Assembly: GCF_002775205.1 (NCBI RefSeq)
Contig: NC_036450.1
Span: 24,764,288 to 24,828,287 of the forward strand
Origin: Xiphophorus maculatus
Lineage: Eukaryota; Chordata; Actinopteri; Cyprinodontiformes; Poeciliidae
DNA length: 64,000 bases
Direction: 5' to 3'
Shown: positions 35,785 to 47,229 of the stretch, in pieces
Position numbering within the stretch: position 1 is the first letter of the stretch
Layout of the letters: every line of letters starts with the position of its first letter
Translations under genes and position numbers: made by a program
The notes under the pieces: generated by a model
The model's database searches: none
The model's input: the letters and a program-made list of their open reading frames with translations, nothing else
What the model was told of the DNA's origin: nothing

Positions 35785-37702
35785 CACCCACACACACACA
35801 TCTGGCTGAGCTCTCACCTGCTGGCCGTGCTGCTCCTGGTACCTGCGGGCGGCCTCGTGCCTCCACAGCTTGAGACAAACGATGGCCCCGATCAGATACA
35901 CAACCATGGTGACGAAGAGGAAGATGATGGCGGCGGTCTGACCGGCTTCTACTCTGCAGAAGGCCCCATTTACTGGGTTGCTGAAGCCCGGGTTGAAGCA
36001 GAGACCTCCACGATTGGTGTCTGTGACGTAGACAATGGCTGGGGAAGAAAACACGGTGGAGGTGATACCATGAGAGAAACTGAGGGGAAATTAAAGGTGC
36101 AGTTCCTCTACAAGTAACAGGTTTATCAACAAACAGCTCTGCAGATCTGGGACTACTAGTTCATCTTTGGAGGAGTCTGATGAACTAATCTAGCTGAGGT
36201 CTTTTACTCAAATACAAATTAGGGTCAGGACTTAAACTCTAATCTCCCTTAATTAGATATATTCTATCATGTTGAACACTTTAATCCACCAAATCACTTT
36301 TTTCAAATAACTTGATGAAATATTTAGGAAACACACCACAGTTTAACTGAGAGATATTTTAAATGTCTAAAATAAAACACAACGGAAAACAATTGATAAA
36401 AAACACAACCGAAACCAGGAATAAAATGAATTATTATGGATTAAGATGGAAAACTGCCCCCTCAAAAATATTAATCATCAGCAGGGAAATTTATGGTAGA
36501 TTATTTTAATTTATCATCTGATTAATTAACATTGTCTCTATATGTAGCAACTTTTCTGACAGATTGGCCAGAAAACTGCCATTGGTGCACCACTAATCAA
36601 AAGAAAATCTGTTTAAAGTACTGACTAAAATCAAACTAAAAAACAATCATGGTTCCAGAATTCACTTCTGTGAAGACCAAAAAAACCTTGAATTAAATAA
36701 AAATAAAAAACTAGACATGTTAACCAGGTTAAACCTACCTGCTGCCATGTATAGTATGGCCAGAGCCAGGTTTAACACGAACTCGGTCAGGGGCCACCAG
36801 TTGGAGTCCAGCAGGATGGTGCGGTAGTACATGGTCATCCCCAGCACCAGCAGGATCACCGTCACCAGCCAGGCCAGTCCCGCCACCACCAACACAAACG
36901 GAGTCTTGGGCCCGGTGTAGTACGATCCTCCGTACATTCCCCCGTATCCTCCTCCGTATCCTCCTCCGTATCCTCCTCCAGGAGAAGAGTAGCCGAACAT
37001 GTTGTACCACTCATTGTCTTTGTGGATGTAAGCGCAGACGCAGGCGAACACAGCGGCCCCCAGCAGCAGCTCCACGCAGCCCAGGATCCTCAGCAGCCCC
37101 GCCCACGACTTCATGTAGCCATAACGCTGGTGGTACTCCTCCACCCGCTCGCTGTAGGTCAGAGCTGTGTGCTGCGTGTGGCCCGACACCGACCCATGGG
37201 CGTCCTGTCCGTTTAAAAGCTCCTTGCCGGAGTTGTAGCTGCTCCCGGAGCCGCCATACGGGTCCCGGTAGGACCCGGGGAGGGACGGGGAGTGCGGCGG
37301 GGAGCAACGCACCCCCTCGGTGGTGCTGTTGTTGTTGTTGCTGGAGGACTCAGGCATGGACCACGCCTTCTTGCTGCTGCGGTTGCTCCCTCGGAAGAAG
37401 TTCTTCCAGGAGTCGGGGATGAACCGGTGGACTGGCTTGATGTCAATGGCGGGGTCCGGCTCTGGGTCGGTGTCCTCCTCGCTGTTGCTGGGGTCGAACT
37501 CGGGGCCGACAGGGGGCTGGTCCGGCAGAGGCGGAGGAGGGAGAGGGTCGGCGCTCTTGGCCAGATGTGGGGACCTCTGCTCCTTCAGGGGCTGCAGGTC
37601 GTACGACTCGGCCAGGGGTAAGGACTCATGGGGAACCTGGTCATAAAGCGGCGACTGGCGGACACGCTCAGTGCGTCCGTGGTAACCTCCTCCATAGGAC
37701 AT
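29887..37702 (-). CDS. marveld2: Tricellulin (MARVEL domain-containing 2), complete
   Basis: Exons in coding order: 37702-36739, 36038-35818, 33692-33657, 33540-33377, 32336-32165, 30730-30680, 30006-29887. They join in frame to 575 residues (human 558). Tricellulin seals tricellular tight junctions in epithelia; loss causes deafness in human. The N-tail holds the family blocks [15 protein letters not shown] and [15 protein letters not shown], then [20 protein letters not shown]. Spans lie near 203-225, 268-290, 306-327 and 354-378. Loop 1 is Gly/Tyr-rich (242-259), and Cys335/Cys349 lie in loop 2. [20 protein letters not shown] leads into the ELL coiled coil (462-575), ending [13 protein letters not shown]. 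The ATG at 37702 follows an acceptor at 37720, so the 5' UTR is split. Confidence 0.96.
32903..33294. mobile_element. Tc1-type MITE, copy 1
   Basis: A 392-bp element with inverted ends CAGTACAGACCAAAAGTTTG and CAAACTTTTGGTCCGTACTG, flanked by TA on both sides, as Tc1/mariner elements leave. It has no transposase. Copy 2 at 42871-43263 is about 98% identical by eye. It lies in the marveld2 intron between exons 4 and 5. Confidence 0.9.
33657..33692 (-). CDS. marveld2: marveld2 36-nt microexon
   Basis: It encodes only 12 residues ([12 protein letters not shown]) just after the fourth span. The acceptor is TGCATTTAG|ATG and the donor CTT|GTAAGT. It starts and ends in phase 0, so skipping keeps the frame. 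Inclusion is inferred from good splice sites and frame, not from strong similarity. Confidence 0.65.
34191..34232. repeat. Perfect 16-bp inverted repeat
   Basis: TTCTGAGTTTCAAAAG (34191-34206) and CTTTTGAAACTCAGAA (34217-34232) with a 10-base loop. Nearby AGATTAATCTGAAATTTC and AGATTAATCTCAGAAATT repeat the theme. It lies in marveld2 intron 2. Confidence 0.85.
34589..35378. mobile_element. Non-autonomous hAT element with 8-bp duplication
   Basis: A 790-bp element beginning CAGGGCTGCTCAATACGTCG and ending AAAGTTTGGGCACCCCTG, the classic hAT terminal motif in inverted form. It is flanked by GTCTGCAT (34581-34588) and GTCTACAT (35379-35386). It has no transposase frame. It lies in marveld2 intron 2. 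Confidence 0.85.
35748..35781. repeat. (CA)n beside the marveld2 exon 2 donor
   Basis: About 34 bp of CA on the plus strand (GT in the transcript), starting within 40 bases of the exon 2 donor at 35817. A further CACACACACA block lies at 35791-35800, closer to the donor. Confidence 0.9.
36739..37702 (-). CDS. marveld2: marveld2 first coding exon
   Basis: This 964-nt exon encodes residues 1-321: the Pro-rich N-terminal tail, spans 1 and 2 and most of span 3. [15 protein letters not shown] and [13 protein letters not shown] are near-identical to human tricellulin. A poly-Asn/Ser stretch ([12 protein letters not shown]) and Gly/Tyr repeats in loop 1 are expansions relative to human. The donor is G|GTAGGT. 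Confidence 0.95.
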
Positions 37703-37779
37703 GAGGATGCTGATGGTCCCTGGAAACATCCACACAAAAATGAAGAGGTTGTGCTGAAAAGTTTTTATCACAAACTATG

Positions 37780-38160
37780 GTTAGGCAACATCGACTAAAT
37801 GATTTATCACAATATTTTGTGATATTATTGTAATAACCATTAAAGTGACAATAAGATAAATATCTATTTTTTTTAGATAACCGTATTGCCCAGCAACCCC
37901 TTTAGAAAACCAGTCCAGTAGAGATACAAAGTGTGATTTGTATCACTAAAATGTGCACATTTAATTGTATTTTCAAATGTATTGATATTTATTTATACGA
38001 CTTTATTGAGTAAATAGTGGAGAAAAATAGTAAAACTAACAATCCCGACAGTACAGACAGTCTTACGGGCTTTTAAACATAACTAATTGGAATTTATTGG
38101 GACAACGATAAATGAAAATTGTACTGTGATAAGAAATTTATCACGATAAATGAGAAACGC
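37780..38160. mobile_element. hAT-like CGATAAA-family copy in marveld2 5' intron
   Basis: It begins GCAACATCGACTAAATGATTTATCACAATA and ends TTATCACGATAAATGAGAAA, with the interior resembling the 39217-39609 copy. No clear target-site duplication was found. Confidence 0.4.
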
Positions 38161-39216
38161 TATAATAAACGCCCACATCTCCTACAAACACAAAATTGTT
38201 TCAGTTCAACGTTCAGTTGTTATTTTTAAGAGATTTTTGGGGAAAAGTTACTGGTTTTATTGTTACTATGAGCGTCTTTATTTAGGTTTTAGTTTGTTTA
38301 CCACCGTCAGTTTCAGTGTGGCCTCCTCTGATTTCCTCTTTCCAGTCCTTCTCTGTCATTTGCATAGAATTTGTTTTTTGCATGTTTGTCTCTCTGTGCA
38401 CTAAGACAAAAGAGAATTCAACACAGAGAAAGTCTGTTGGCACCTCTGACAAAAACCTTAAAAGAAATGATTTCATTTATTCAATTAAAGAACTATTTTT
38501 CTCAAAGGAAAATTACATGTCTTATCTAATCTCATCTTCAAAGACTTGTGATTGATGGTGGTGCTCCGTCTCTCCAGTAGCAGTCAGTCCTACCACGAGT
38601 GTGACGAGGCCTCTGACTGAAGACAGCTGCTTTATGAAAACCTCACAACTATAACTGACCTGCTAACAGCTCAATATCAGGGCAGCAGAGACGATATTTC
38701 ACAGCAACATGACGCCATCAGCTGTTGGCAAACTGCTAATCCATCTCATTTGCTTTTGCTGCTCCGTTTTAAGTCTCTGTCTGGCGAGACGTTTGTCTTT
38801 GTAATTATCACGTCATGTTATTTGCTTCTTCTTGAGGCAGTTTTAAGCCTTTTTGACTGTGACAACTCCTGATGAAGTCTAACTCCAAAAGCTGTCGGTA
38901 TGATTGAATTTGTCACGTTTCAAGCTAATTTCCTCCTTACATCATCAATAAACACTTTATGTATTTTAAAGTAGGATTGAATGAAATTATTACATATTGT
39001 TTAGCAGTGGAGTTCCACTACTGAACGTAGCTGACGTAGTGAAGAAGATTTTGTTTTATAATGTGGAAGCATTATTTTTCATGCAGTTTGTGAAGCCCTT
39101 GCAGAATGCAGTACCATTCATAGTAATTTTAAAATATTTTTTTTGGCATCATTATCATCATCACAATAATCAGAAACAGAAATCATTTTTATTGACTATT
39201 AATAAATACATGTAAG

Positions 39217-39609
39217 TAAGCCTGTCACAATGAGCAATTAATTAATAACATGATAAGTTGAACTGAGCTCAATAATTTCCACTTTGATGATTAATATTTT
39301 TTTAAAAGCAATTTTGATTACAGAGAATTGATAAGCCGTTTCATTTGTGCTTTCGGTGTGTTTGTTTCCGTTTTATTAATTGTTTTTGGTTCGGTTTTAT
39401 TTTGGATATTGAAATTTTTTTACAGCTTCAGTGTTAAGTGTTCTTTACAAAATTAATGATTATTGATCTTTGAGAGAGCAAATTTGCATCTTTATGCCAT
39501 TATCAATATATCAGTTTAAAATGGTCATGTAATAACAATATTATCGTATATCACAATAACTCCTGGAAAAATATGTTGTCCAGTAAAATCTGTTATGGTA
39601 GCAGACCTA
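39217..39609. mobile_element. hAT-like non-autonomous element
   Basis: Termini TAAGCCTGTCACAATGAGC and GTAGCAGACCTA resemble 13685-14016. The flanks CATGTAAG and GCTGTAAG agree at six of eight bases. The interior GCTTCAGTGTTAAGTGTTCT is shared with other copies. It lies in the presumed marveld2 5' intron. Confidence 0.55.
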
Positions 39610-40239
39610 GCTGTAAGTCTCATCCCTATTAGTGTATTTGTCTACTGACGTAAAGGATTTAACAATTGAAATGAATATTACAACAGGACAGGCAAATAAG
39701 TAGGAAATATGAGAAGAAGAAACCACTGGATAAAGACTAAATGCCAATCATTCTTGTAGAAAGTATGGAGTAATCAACACAGCTGCTAACAGTCACCACA
39801 GAAAACACCCTTCAGCCAAAAGCCCTCACAAGTGAAGATTTGTCCCTCCATGCAAGCTGGAAAAAGAATGCATTTTTGTGCTGCAGCTAAATAAAAAGGA
39901 ATGAATTCCCACGGTGCTGTTGGAATTGCCACGCATCGTTTCCAGGAATGTTGCACTTACCGCCGGCTTCAGGAATCAGCACAAAAATACATTCTATACA
40001 ACCAATCAGACGGGTCCGGAGTTTGAAGAGGGTAAAAAAACAAAAAAAAACTAACCAAAGAAGGAGCTTCAATACCTCTTTCACACGCAGTCACTCAACA
40101 CGACTTACATTGGCTTGCAGGTCAGAATGCAAACCTTGTATGAACGCAGATTCACCTGTAGAGACAAACATGCACTAATGAAGACAGAAAATACAAACAC
40201 TGACAGCTCTGATTCACTTTGATGTTCACTGTGCACTAT

Positions 40240-42260
40240 CCAGGTCAGTCATCGGCTCAAACCAAGCCATGACACTCAGGATTTCAGTGGTTGTTTCAGA
40301 AAATGCTGATCAATAAAATGAATTGATTGACTGCTGTTTGGATAAAAACGACTTGTGACGTCACAGGAGTAAATCATTTGAGGATGATGAAAAGAAAACA
40401 GTGACTGAAATGATCACACATGATAACCAAAGTATGAAGAACAGTTTTTTTTTTTTTAACATATTGAACCTTGAAGCAAATGATGTACAGTCAGCTCCAG
40501 GAAGCACAGCAGTCTTTTAAAAAAAAGGAAAAAAGGGGAAAGAAAACAATCTAAAAACTAGTGTACAATACCGGATTGAAAAACTCTTTCCACTTCCCAT
40601 ACCAAAGCAGATATCTGAGGTTTAGTATGGGCCGATACCGATCCAATACAGAAAAACAGCTGAACTGACTTTGTTCTTTTTTAAACTCGGACATGAATGA
40701 ACTGAATGACAGATTTCTTCGATAACTCTGCACCAGTACAGCACACTTAAACACACCAACAGCTTCACAAGCCTGGCCACACATGTAAAAACAACTTTCA
40801 TTTGTTCAGTCAGTGCAGTCAGAACAGCCAATGTTAAATAAATAGTAAAGAATCTGAGCCTGACAAAAACAATAAGTGGACTAACTCAGACAAACATGTA
40901 AAAACCTCCTTTCAAATGATTCAGGAAGTGAAATTAGGAATTTTAAATATAATGTAAAATAAACAATAAATCATGATGTCGCTTAGAGCACAAAGCATAG
41001 AACTGGACTGAATTGTATGCTTGTTAATTATTAATTAATAGTGGACCATGTATCTCTGAAACTACACTCTAGATGCACATTATGACCACATATTGTCATT
41101 CCATCAACAGGAGACATCGAGATCTAAAGAGCGTTAAAATGACTTCAACAGCATACAGCATATTAACTGTGGTTGAAAAACTTTACGTTACTTTATGACA
41201 ACTACCCACTTGAAACGGTTAGTGTGACAGGGGGAAGCATAGTCTGTTACAAATCACTATTGCAATATGTTTACATGATTAATTTCATTTGCTGTAGAAG
41301 TTGGACAAGATTCCACCTATCTAACCACATTCACATCAGGCTAACTATTGTTACTTATTACAAGTGAACATATGTTTTTTTTTCAGCATTTTATACTTAT
41401 AAAATATATCTGTGCACTTCCTCACACATAAGAAAAAGTTATTTTCAAGCCAAAACCTTTCACGGCTTTTCTAACACATCGGTTCTTCCACTCAGCTTCC
41501 AATGGATTGCTGTTTTGTTTTTTTTATTAGAAAATATTCTAATTTGTCTAAAAGCTGAATTTTTGGCTTTCATTAAATGTATTATCAACATAACAAAAGT
41601 ACGTTAAATTGATCTACCTATAGGAGTTTCACCTTTTTGACAGTCTTCCTAACGTTGAATTGATATTACCACCTGTATTTATCAGAAATATGTATAATCT
41701 TCTTTAAAATGTTGCAGTTTATAACTTTAAAATATAATCATATGCCAAACTTAAGTTTTCAAGCTTTTTTTTTTCCTTTAATAACTTTTTAGAGTAATAC
41801 TAATATTTTTAATAATCGAACTCCCATAGTGATACAGAAATGGAGTAGTAGTAGAAATAAAGTTTAGTTTATGGTGGATTTTTTCCCCCCAAGCAAGCAG
41901 AATAAAAATACAACAAAACTTCCAAACTTATCCCAATTACACAGAGCAGAAAAAGCCCCGCATGCTTCCGTTTCCAGAATAATCAGCGCACTGTGTGCAG
42001 CAGAGGAGGCCCGTGATAACAAATAAACCTGAGGTGGCAGCGGCTGAAACTCTGCAGGAGTAAAAACTCGGCTAGACTCTTTCTTAGCTGCATTTTTTAA
42101 CTCACGACGTATTTAATGTCTGTTTTCTTGTGTAATAGGCAATACATTTTAACTTCGGCTAATTTTATAGCTTTTATCCGGTAAAAAGGGCGGCGGAGGA
42201 GTGAATTTCACTCGAAGTGGCTACGAATTAACGCAGCGTCATTTTTACAGCTGACTTTTT
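40240..42260. other. Presumed marveld2 5' intron
   Basis: AT-rich non-coding DNA. A dispersed repeat trace (GGGCCGATACCGATCC) occurs near 40629. No exon was recognised. Confidence 0.5.
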
Positions 42261-42261
42261 A

Positions 42262-42600
42262 ACTTTTATAGTCCTTTTAAAAAAAAAGCCTCTTTGTTTG
42301 TGTCCTCTAGTGTGCTCCCCTCCGTACCGCCTTGTTGGAAGGAAGCGTGAAGGTCTCTTACCTTATTCACTTCGCTTCGTTCCCCACTTCTTGTTTCTCC
42401 CATTTCAGTAACATTAAACCCCAGGTTTCTCTTGACTAGACCACGTGACCCGCCCATCCCTTTGACGTCACCGCGCAGAGGGGGAAGTTTACCTGTGGCA
42501 GTTTCAGCAGAACACCTGAGAGCCGCACACACTCACTCTGTGACTCAGTCAGCTGTAAATAAGCACCTGAGCAAAATGTTCCCATATCTGAGCCACAGTA
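42262..42600 (-). promoter_or_regulatory. Candidate marveld2 promoter and first exon
   Basis: A patch richer in CpG than its surroundings, 4.6 kb upstream of the first coding exon. It contains TGACGTCA (a CRE-like site, 42463-42470) and TGACTCAG (an AP-1-like site, near 42541). Two good minus-strand donors exist: CCACAG|GTAAAC (exon end 42493) and AATAAG|GTAAGA (exon end 42362). Either could join to the acceptor at 37720. No transcript evidence. Confidence 0.45.
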
Positions 42601-42785
42601 AGGACTCGCACGATGTGTTGTCATAAATAAAAATGAGACAGAGGAATACACGAAACACATTTTCTCATGACTTTCTGTTTGCCGCCCTTTCAACAAATCC
42701 AAATGTGTAAGATATAGTAGATACTATAGTGGATACCCTGTCAAGAAGATTGTGATTTAAATATTAATTAATTGATCGGATTAAC

Positions 42786-42788
<3 letters not shown>

Positions 42789-42870
<82 letters not shown>
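42789..42870. repeat. (TA)n microsatellite
   Basis: About 82 bp of uninterrupted TA. The MITE at 42871 is inserted within it, and a short TA run resumes at its right end (43264-43275). Confidence 0.95.
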
Positions 42871-42873
<3 letters not shown>

Positions 42874-43263
42874 TACAGACTAAAAGTTTGGACACACCTT
42901 TCTAATTCAATGGGTTTTCTTTATTTTCATGACTATTTGTAAGGCAAGAAATCCCACTTATTAACCTGACAGGGCAGGTTGACCTATGAAGTGAAAACCA
43001 TTTCAGGTGACGACCTCTTGAAGCTCATCAAGAAAATGCAGAGTGTGTGCAAAGCAGTAATCACAGCTAAAGGTTGCTACTTTGAAGAAACTAGAATATA
43101 AGGGCTATTTTCAGTTGTTTTACACTTTTTTGTTTAGTGCATATTTCCACATGAGTTATTCATAGTTTTGATGCCTTCAGTGTGAATCTACAATGTCAAT
43201 AGTCATGAAAATAAAGGAAACTCATTGAATTAAAAGGTGTGTCCAAACTTTTGGTCTGTACTG
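42871..43263. mobile_element. Tc1-type MITE, copy 2
   Basis: A 393-bp element with ends CAGTACAGACTAAAAGTTTG and CAAACTTTTGGTCTGTACTG and TA flanks, in the same orientation as copy 1 at 32903-33294. I count about seven differences, including one inserted T. Confidence 0.9.
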
Positions 43264-43579
43264 TATATATATATAATTTAAGAACCACACTATGCCATTT
43301 TGTACATTTCAAAACAAATGCATTAACTGTAAGAATAAAAGCAGTTTCTTGAAAACGTACAGCTTTGAGATATACAGACAAAATATTATCTAATTGTGTC
43401 ATATTCTCTGTATGCAAGCTTCATACTTTGAGAAATGATAGTCAAAAGTAAAATTACTTGATAGAAATTGGGAACTTTGCATCATTCCACAAAATTTTAT
43501 ACGTTTTTTTTCTGAAGGCAGTCAGGGACACAAAGTTGACTAAAAAGGAACAATGCGTGCTTAAAAAATAAGTGAGAAG

Positions 43580-43690
43580 GATGGAACCAGGGGGCTCAGT
43601 GGTAGAGGAAGTGCCACATAATGAAACAACAGAAGCGCCACACTGCAGTCCCTGGTTCGATTCCCAGTCCTGCCCTTCTCCTTGTCAAGT
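43580..43690 (+). mobile_element. tRNA-derived SINE fragment
   Basis: A box A-like GGCTCAGTGGTAGAG (43593-43607) and a box B GGTTCGATTCC (43654-43664) lie about 60 bases apart, but the intervening arms do not fold as a tRNA. It is likely a SINE head, not a tRNA gene. Confidence 0.5.
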
Positions 43691-46600
43691 TGAATAGAAT
43701 TCACTATAGTGCCAAAAAAAAAAAAGAGAAAAGGGGCCACACTGCAGTGAAAATGTTCACATTTATTGCGGAAATAACTACAGTTTCAGAAAGCAGACCA
43801 TCTAAAAGGTGCAATGATACATAAATAAACCGAGCAAAACAAACGCACACCCATGTCTGCACAGAAATTTTATAAGGACATTTATTAATACCTGTCAGGC
43901 ATAATACCTTAAAGCTGTGAATCTTATTGCATCTTTTGGTGTGGCATATAGATGTAGATAATGCCATCAGAATGATACAGAGGTCAATAACATGTTTTGG
44001 AGTGCAAAAAAACACAAATCAGTCCAAAAACTTTCAATCTCTCCATCTGACCCTGATCTGAGTAAGACGCCTTAAACATCGTCCCCCTAAACACCCTAAA
44101 ACTCTGCTGGTCCTCATGAAGACACCTTTACAGACACACACACCCACACACACTAAAACAGTAGACATGATGAATTTACTTTACATTTCAAGAACATCTC
44201 TCTGATCACAGCAGAGGTGAATACCTCAGGTCGATTTGCAAACACAACAACAGCAGGAAGACAGCTGCAGAAGTAGACACACACGCACACACACACCCGG
44301 CAATGTAACAGAGGGCGATACAATACAGCACTCAGACGAAGCGTCAGTACACAGAAATATATTGCATAAATTGAGTCTTTTTCTTCTCAAGTGTTACTAC
44401 AGCTTTTTCTACCGAGGGTAGGATAAATGGCTTGTATCAGGTAATATCATCTTGAGCTCTGTCTTCAAGAGGCTTGATTTAAATGTAAAGACACATAATA
44501 ATATGAGGAATGTTTCAAAACAGCGAGCACTGAGTCTGACAAACGTCACTGGACAGGAAATAAATGTAAAGACAGACCTTGAAAAGCTGAGTCAGTAAGG
44601 GATAAGGAGCAAAAAAAAAAAAAAAAGACATTTACAATTAAGGGATCATTGAAAAAGAAATCCAAAAAATATAACATTAAAATATCCCAAATTTAAGAGG
44701 GTAAACCTGAAAGAAACAAGTAAAAAGTTGCAAAAATGTTCACTCTTTCTACAATTAGAACTTGTGCTTTTTCATCTGTTCTCTACCTTGCAGCTGTATT
44801 TTTAATGCGAGGTCAGTATTTGTCTGTAGACGGAAGCAAAACAACTTTAACATGACAGCTAATGGAACATGATTGTTTTCAGGAAATGTGTTTGAACATC
44901 TTGATTAAGCGTATGTGGTATATTTGCAGCTCTTTATGTCCCCAGTTCTTTTATGCCCTTTAGAGAGAGTTGTTACATAGTAATGCAGGAGATTGTCAAT
45001 GACTTTCTAACGGCATAAACTCGTAACAATACGTGTTTAAAAAACTTTAAACATTTGCTATATTTGTCATGTTGAATACTGTAAGAGAAGCGTCTGTAAA
45101 TCCATAAATATTTCTTTCTGATCATTCCAAACTTAAGTTTTTATTTGCCATAATACATCTTTATCAGGCTAAAATCAAAGGGACTCATTGCTTGTAGTTA
45201 TCTAAAAACATGTCATTTCATTTTAAGACGGGGCAGTGATAATTTCAGTTGCGTTTCTTGGCTTGTTTCCATGAGGCTGCGCCACCTGCTGCTTATCTAA
45301 TAAAAAAGGTAATAACTGCATCAGAATACTAGGAGGAAATGCATCATTGCATTTCACAATACTGATTTTTCCAAGTATGGATAAGGATCTGTAAAGCCAA
45401 TGCGACTATGATTTTATCCTCGTCTGAGGCGGTTCATGTTAGGCAACTTGTCCCTTTTTCCAACTTCCAACTTAAATGTTTCATAACTTTTAAACATCAT
45501 TGTTTTTGCTTCAGGTAGGAAAGATGGAAAAATGCTTAGCTGAAGAAACTCTGAACTGTTGCTGGAACATTATTATTTTACCTGTTAGCAATGCTTTTTG
45601 ATAGTATTCTTGAAATAAAAAAAAGCTCTAGCTCAGAGTATTGCTCCTGTCGTCAATGTCCACTCACTCAGTGTGACTATTTCACCCATTTCTTATGACA
45701 TTTCACTAGTGACCTCAAATTTATAATGATGTATTTAGGAATATAATGTTAATAATCATAATACACTTAATGTAAAGTGCCACGTTTCTGATGGAACAAA
45801 TGAAAACCACTGTGACCCTGTGCTTTGTTATATATTTTCCTGGAAGATAACTTCTGAGCATACATCTTAGTGGAACTAATGCTAAAATTGTAAGTTTATG
45901 TTTTGTAGAGACACACCACTCAATCGGTCAGCGACCAGAATTGGATCAAAATGGTCAAATAATAATAAAACCTTTTTTCCCAAATTCAATAAATGCAATC
46001 AACCAACAGCATCTACTTTAAAGCACTTTGTTATGAGTTTACTCACAAAGTTGCAACAATATTCTAATTTCTGTTGGGTTTAACACTACCTCTGTCAAAA
46101 CACTGTTAGCACATTTCCCTGCTATTTTCCAGTTCCAAAAATAAACAAACAAAAAAAAGAAAACAGTCATAATTGGAATCGGTATTGGCCAGAAAAAGCC
46201 TGATTGGTGCGTCTGTAATACTCAGTCTTTGAGAATTTGCGTTAATATTAGTAACGTTATGTTGTGTCTCACACAGAAAGGTAAAGCAATTCACTCTTGA
46301 GTGTTTTAGTGCCACAGTTTTTCTTAATGCCAATACTCTGCAGACATTTCATAATTAAAAAATTACATCAACCAAATTTGCAACATCTGGGTTAAAAACA
46401 CTTTGGAAAGTGGAAGTAGCAGCAGAGTTCAAGTTATGGGTTGATAAGTTCCTATAGTGGAAAACTGCCTTTTTGTAATGGGTGCCCATCAACACTGACA
46501 TGAAAACGTGCGACATGAGGGTGAGGTTCGCTGTAACGGCTAAAAGTTCCTTAAAACCCTGGTGAAAGTAAATGTTAACATGTAACTACGACTGATAAAG

Positions 46601-47229
46601 CTGCCTGTGTTCTGACTGTGACTACAGTAAATATTCTACAGTACACACTACTGTAAAATCACAGCTTATTGTCATATTACCTTTAATTGACTACAGACTA
46701 CTGTTAGAATAAATGTGGACTGACTTTTGCAATGATATATATATATATATACTTTACCTATATAACAACTTCTATTCATGTTCTTCTAAGTCTACAATAC
46801 TATCTGGATTGTTTTCATCTCTAAGGAATATACTGATCTATTGCTGATCTATAAAGTGCATTAAAGTGGGTAACAGCACAGCAACACCTCACTGTTGTTC
46901 ACAAAAGATGGTAAACAACAGTGAGGTTCCTGCTTTGACGAGCAGAAACCGAGTCCCTTTTTAACCTCATTCTCCAAGTGTAAATCTTTAGTGTTTGCTG
47001 GTAAACTAACAAAAAACATAGCATCAACACAGAAGTTAAAGGGTAGTTCAGATCCCTGTCAAGAAATTCTCTAAAACATAGAGGGACATTATTATAAAAT
47101 TATAGTGTGCAGAGTAAAACTGGAGGGTTAAAGTGCCCAGTTGCTGTCTGGTCAGGTCCTTGGAAACAATCGTCCTAAAGATGCTGCTGTGGACTCAGTC
47201 AGTGGGAGCGGAGTTCTGCCGGACGCCCC
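43691..47229 (-). other. pi4ka 3' UTR / intergenic
   Basis: AT-rich with no exon seen. Minus-strand AATAAA (TTTATT on the plus strand) occurs near 43755, 43878 and 45140; none can be chosen as the pi4ka end. The segment 47381-47410 (GGTTTCAGCAAGTCAAATTT) is a repeat, also seen at 63640, and lies within the last pi4ka intron. Confidence 0.4.

Noticed and set aside
37213-37646. Several frames antisense or frame-shifted to marveld2 exon 1
   Set aside because: They are by-products of GC-rich, Pro-coding sequence; the marveld2 frame is the one conserved.
43580-43690. A functional tRNA gene
   Set aside because: Box A- and B-like motifs are present, but the acceptor and anticodon arms do not pair; a SINE fits better.
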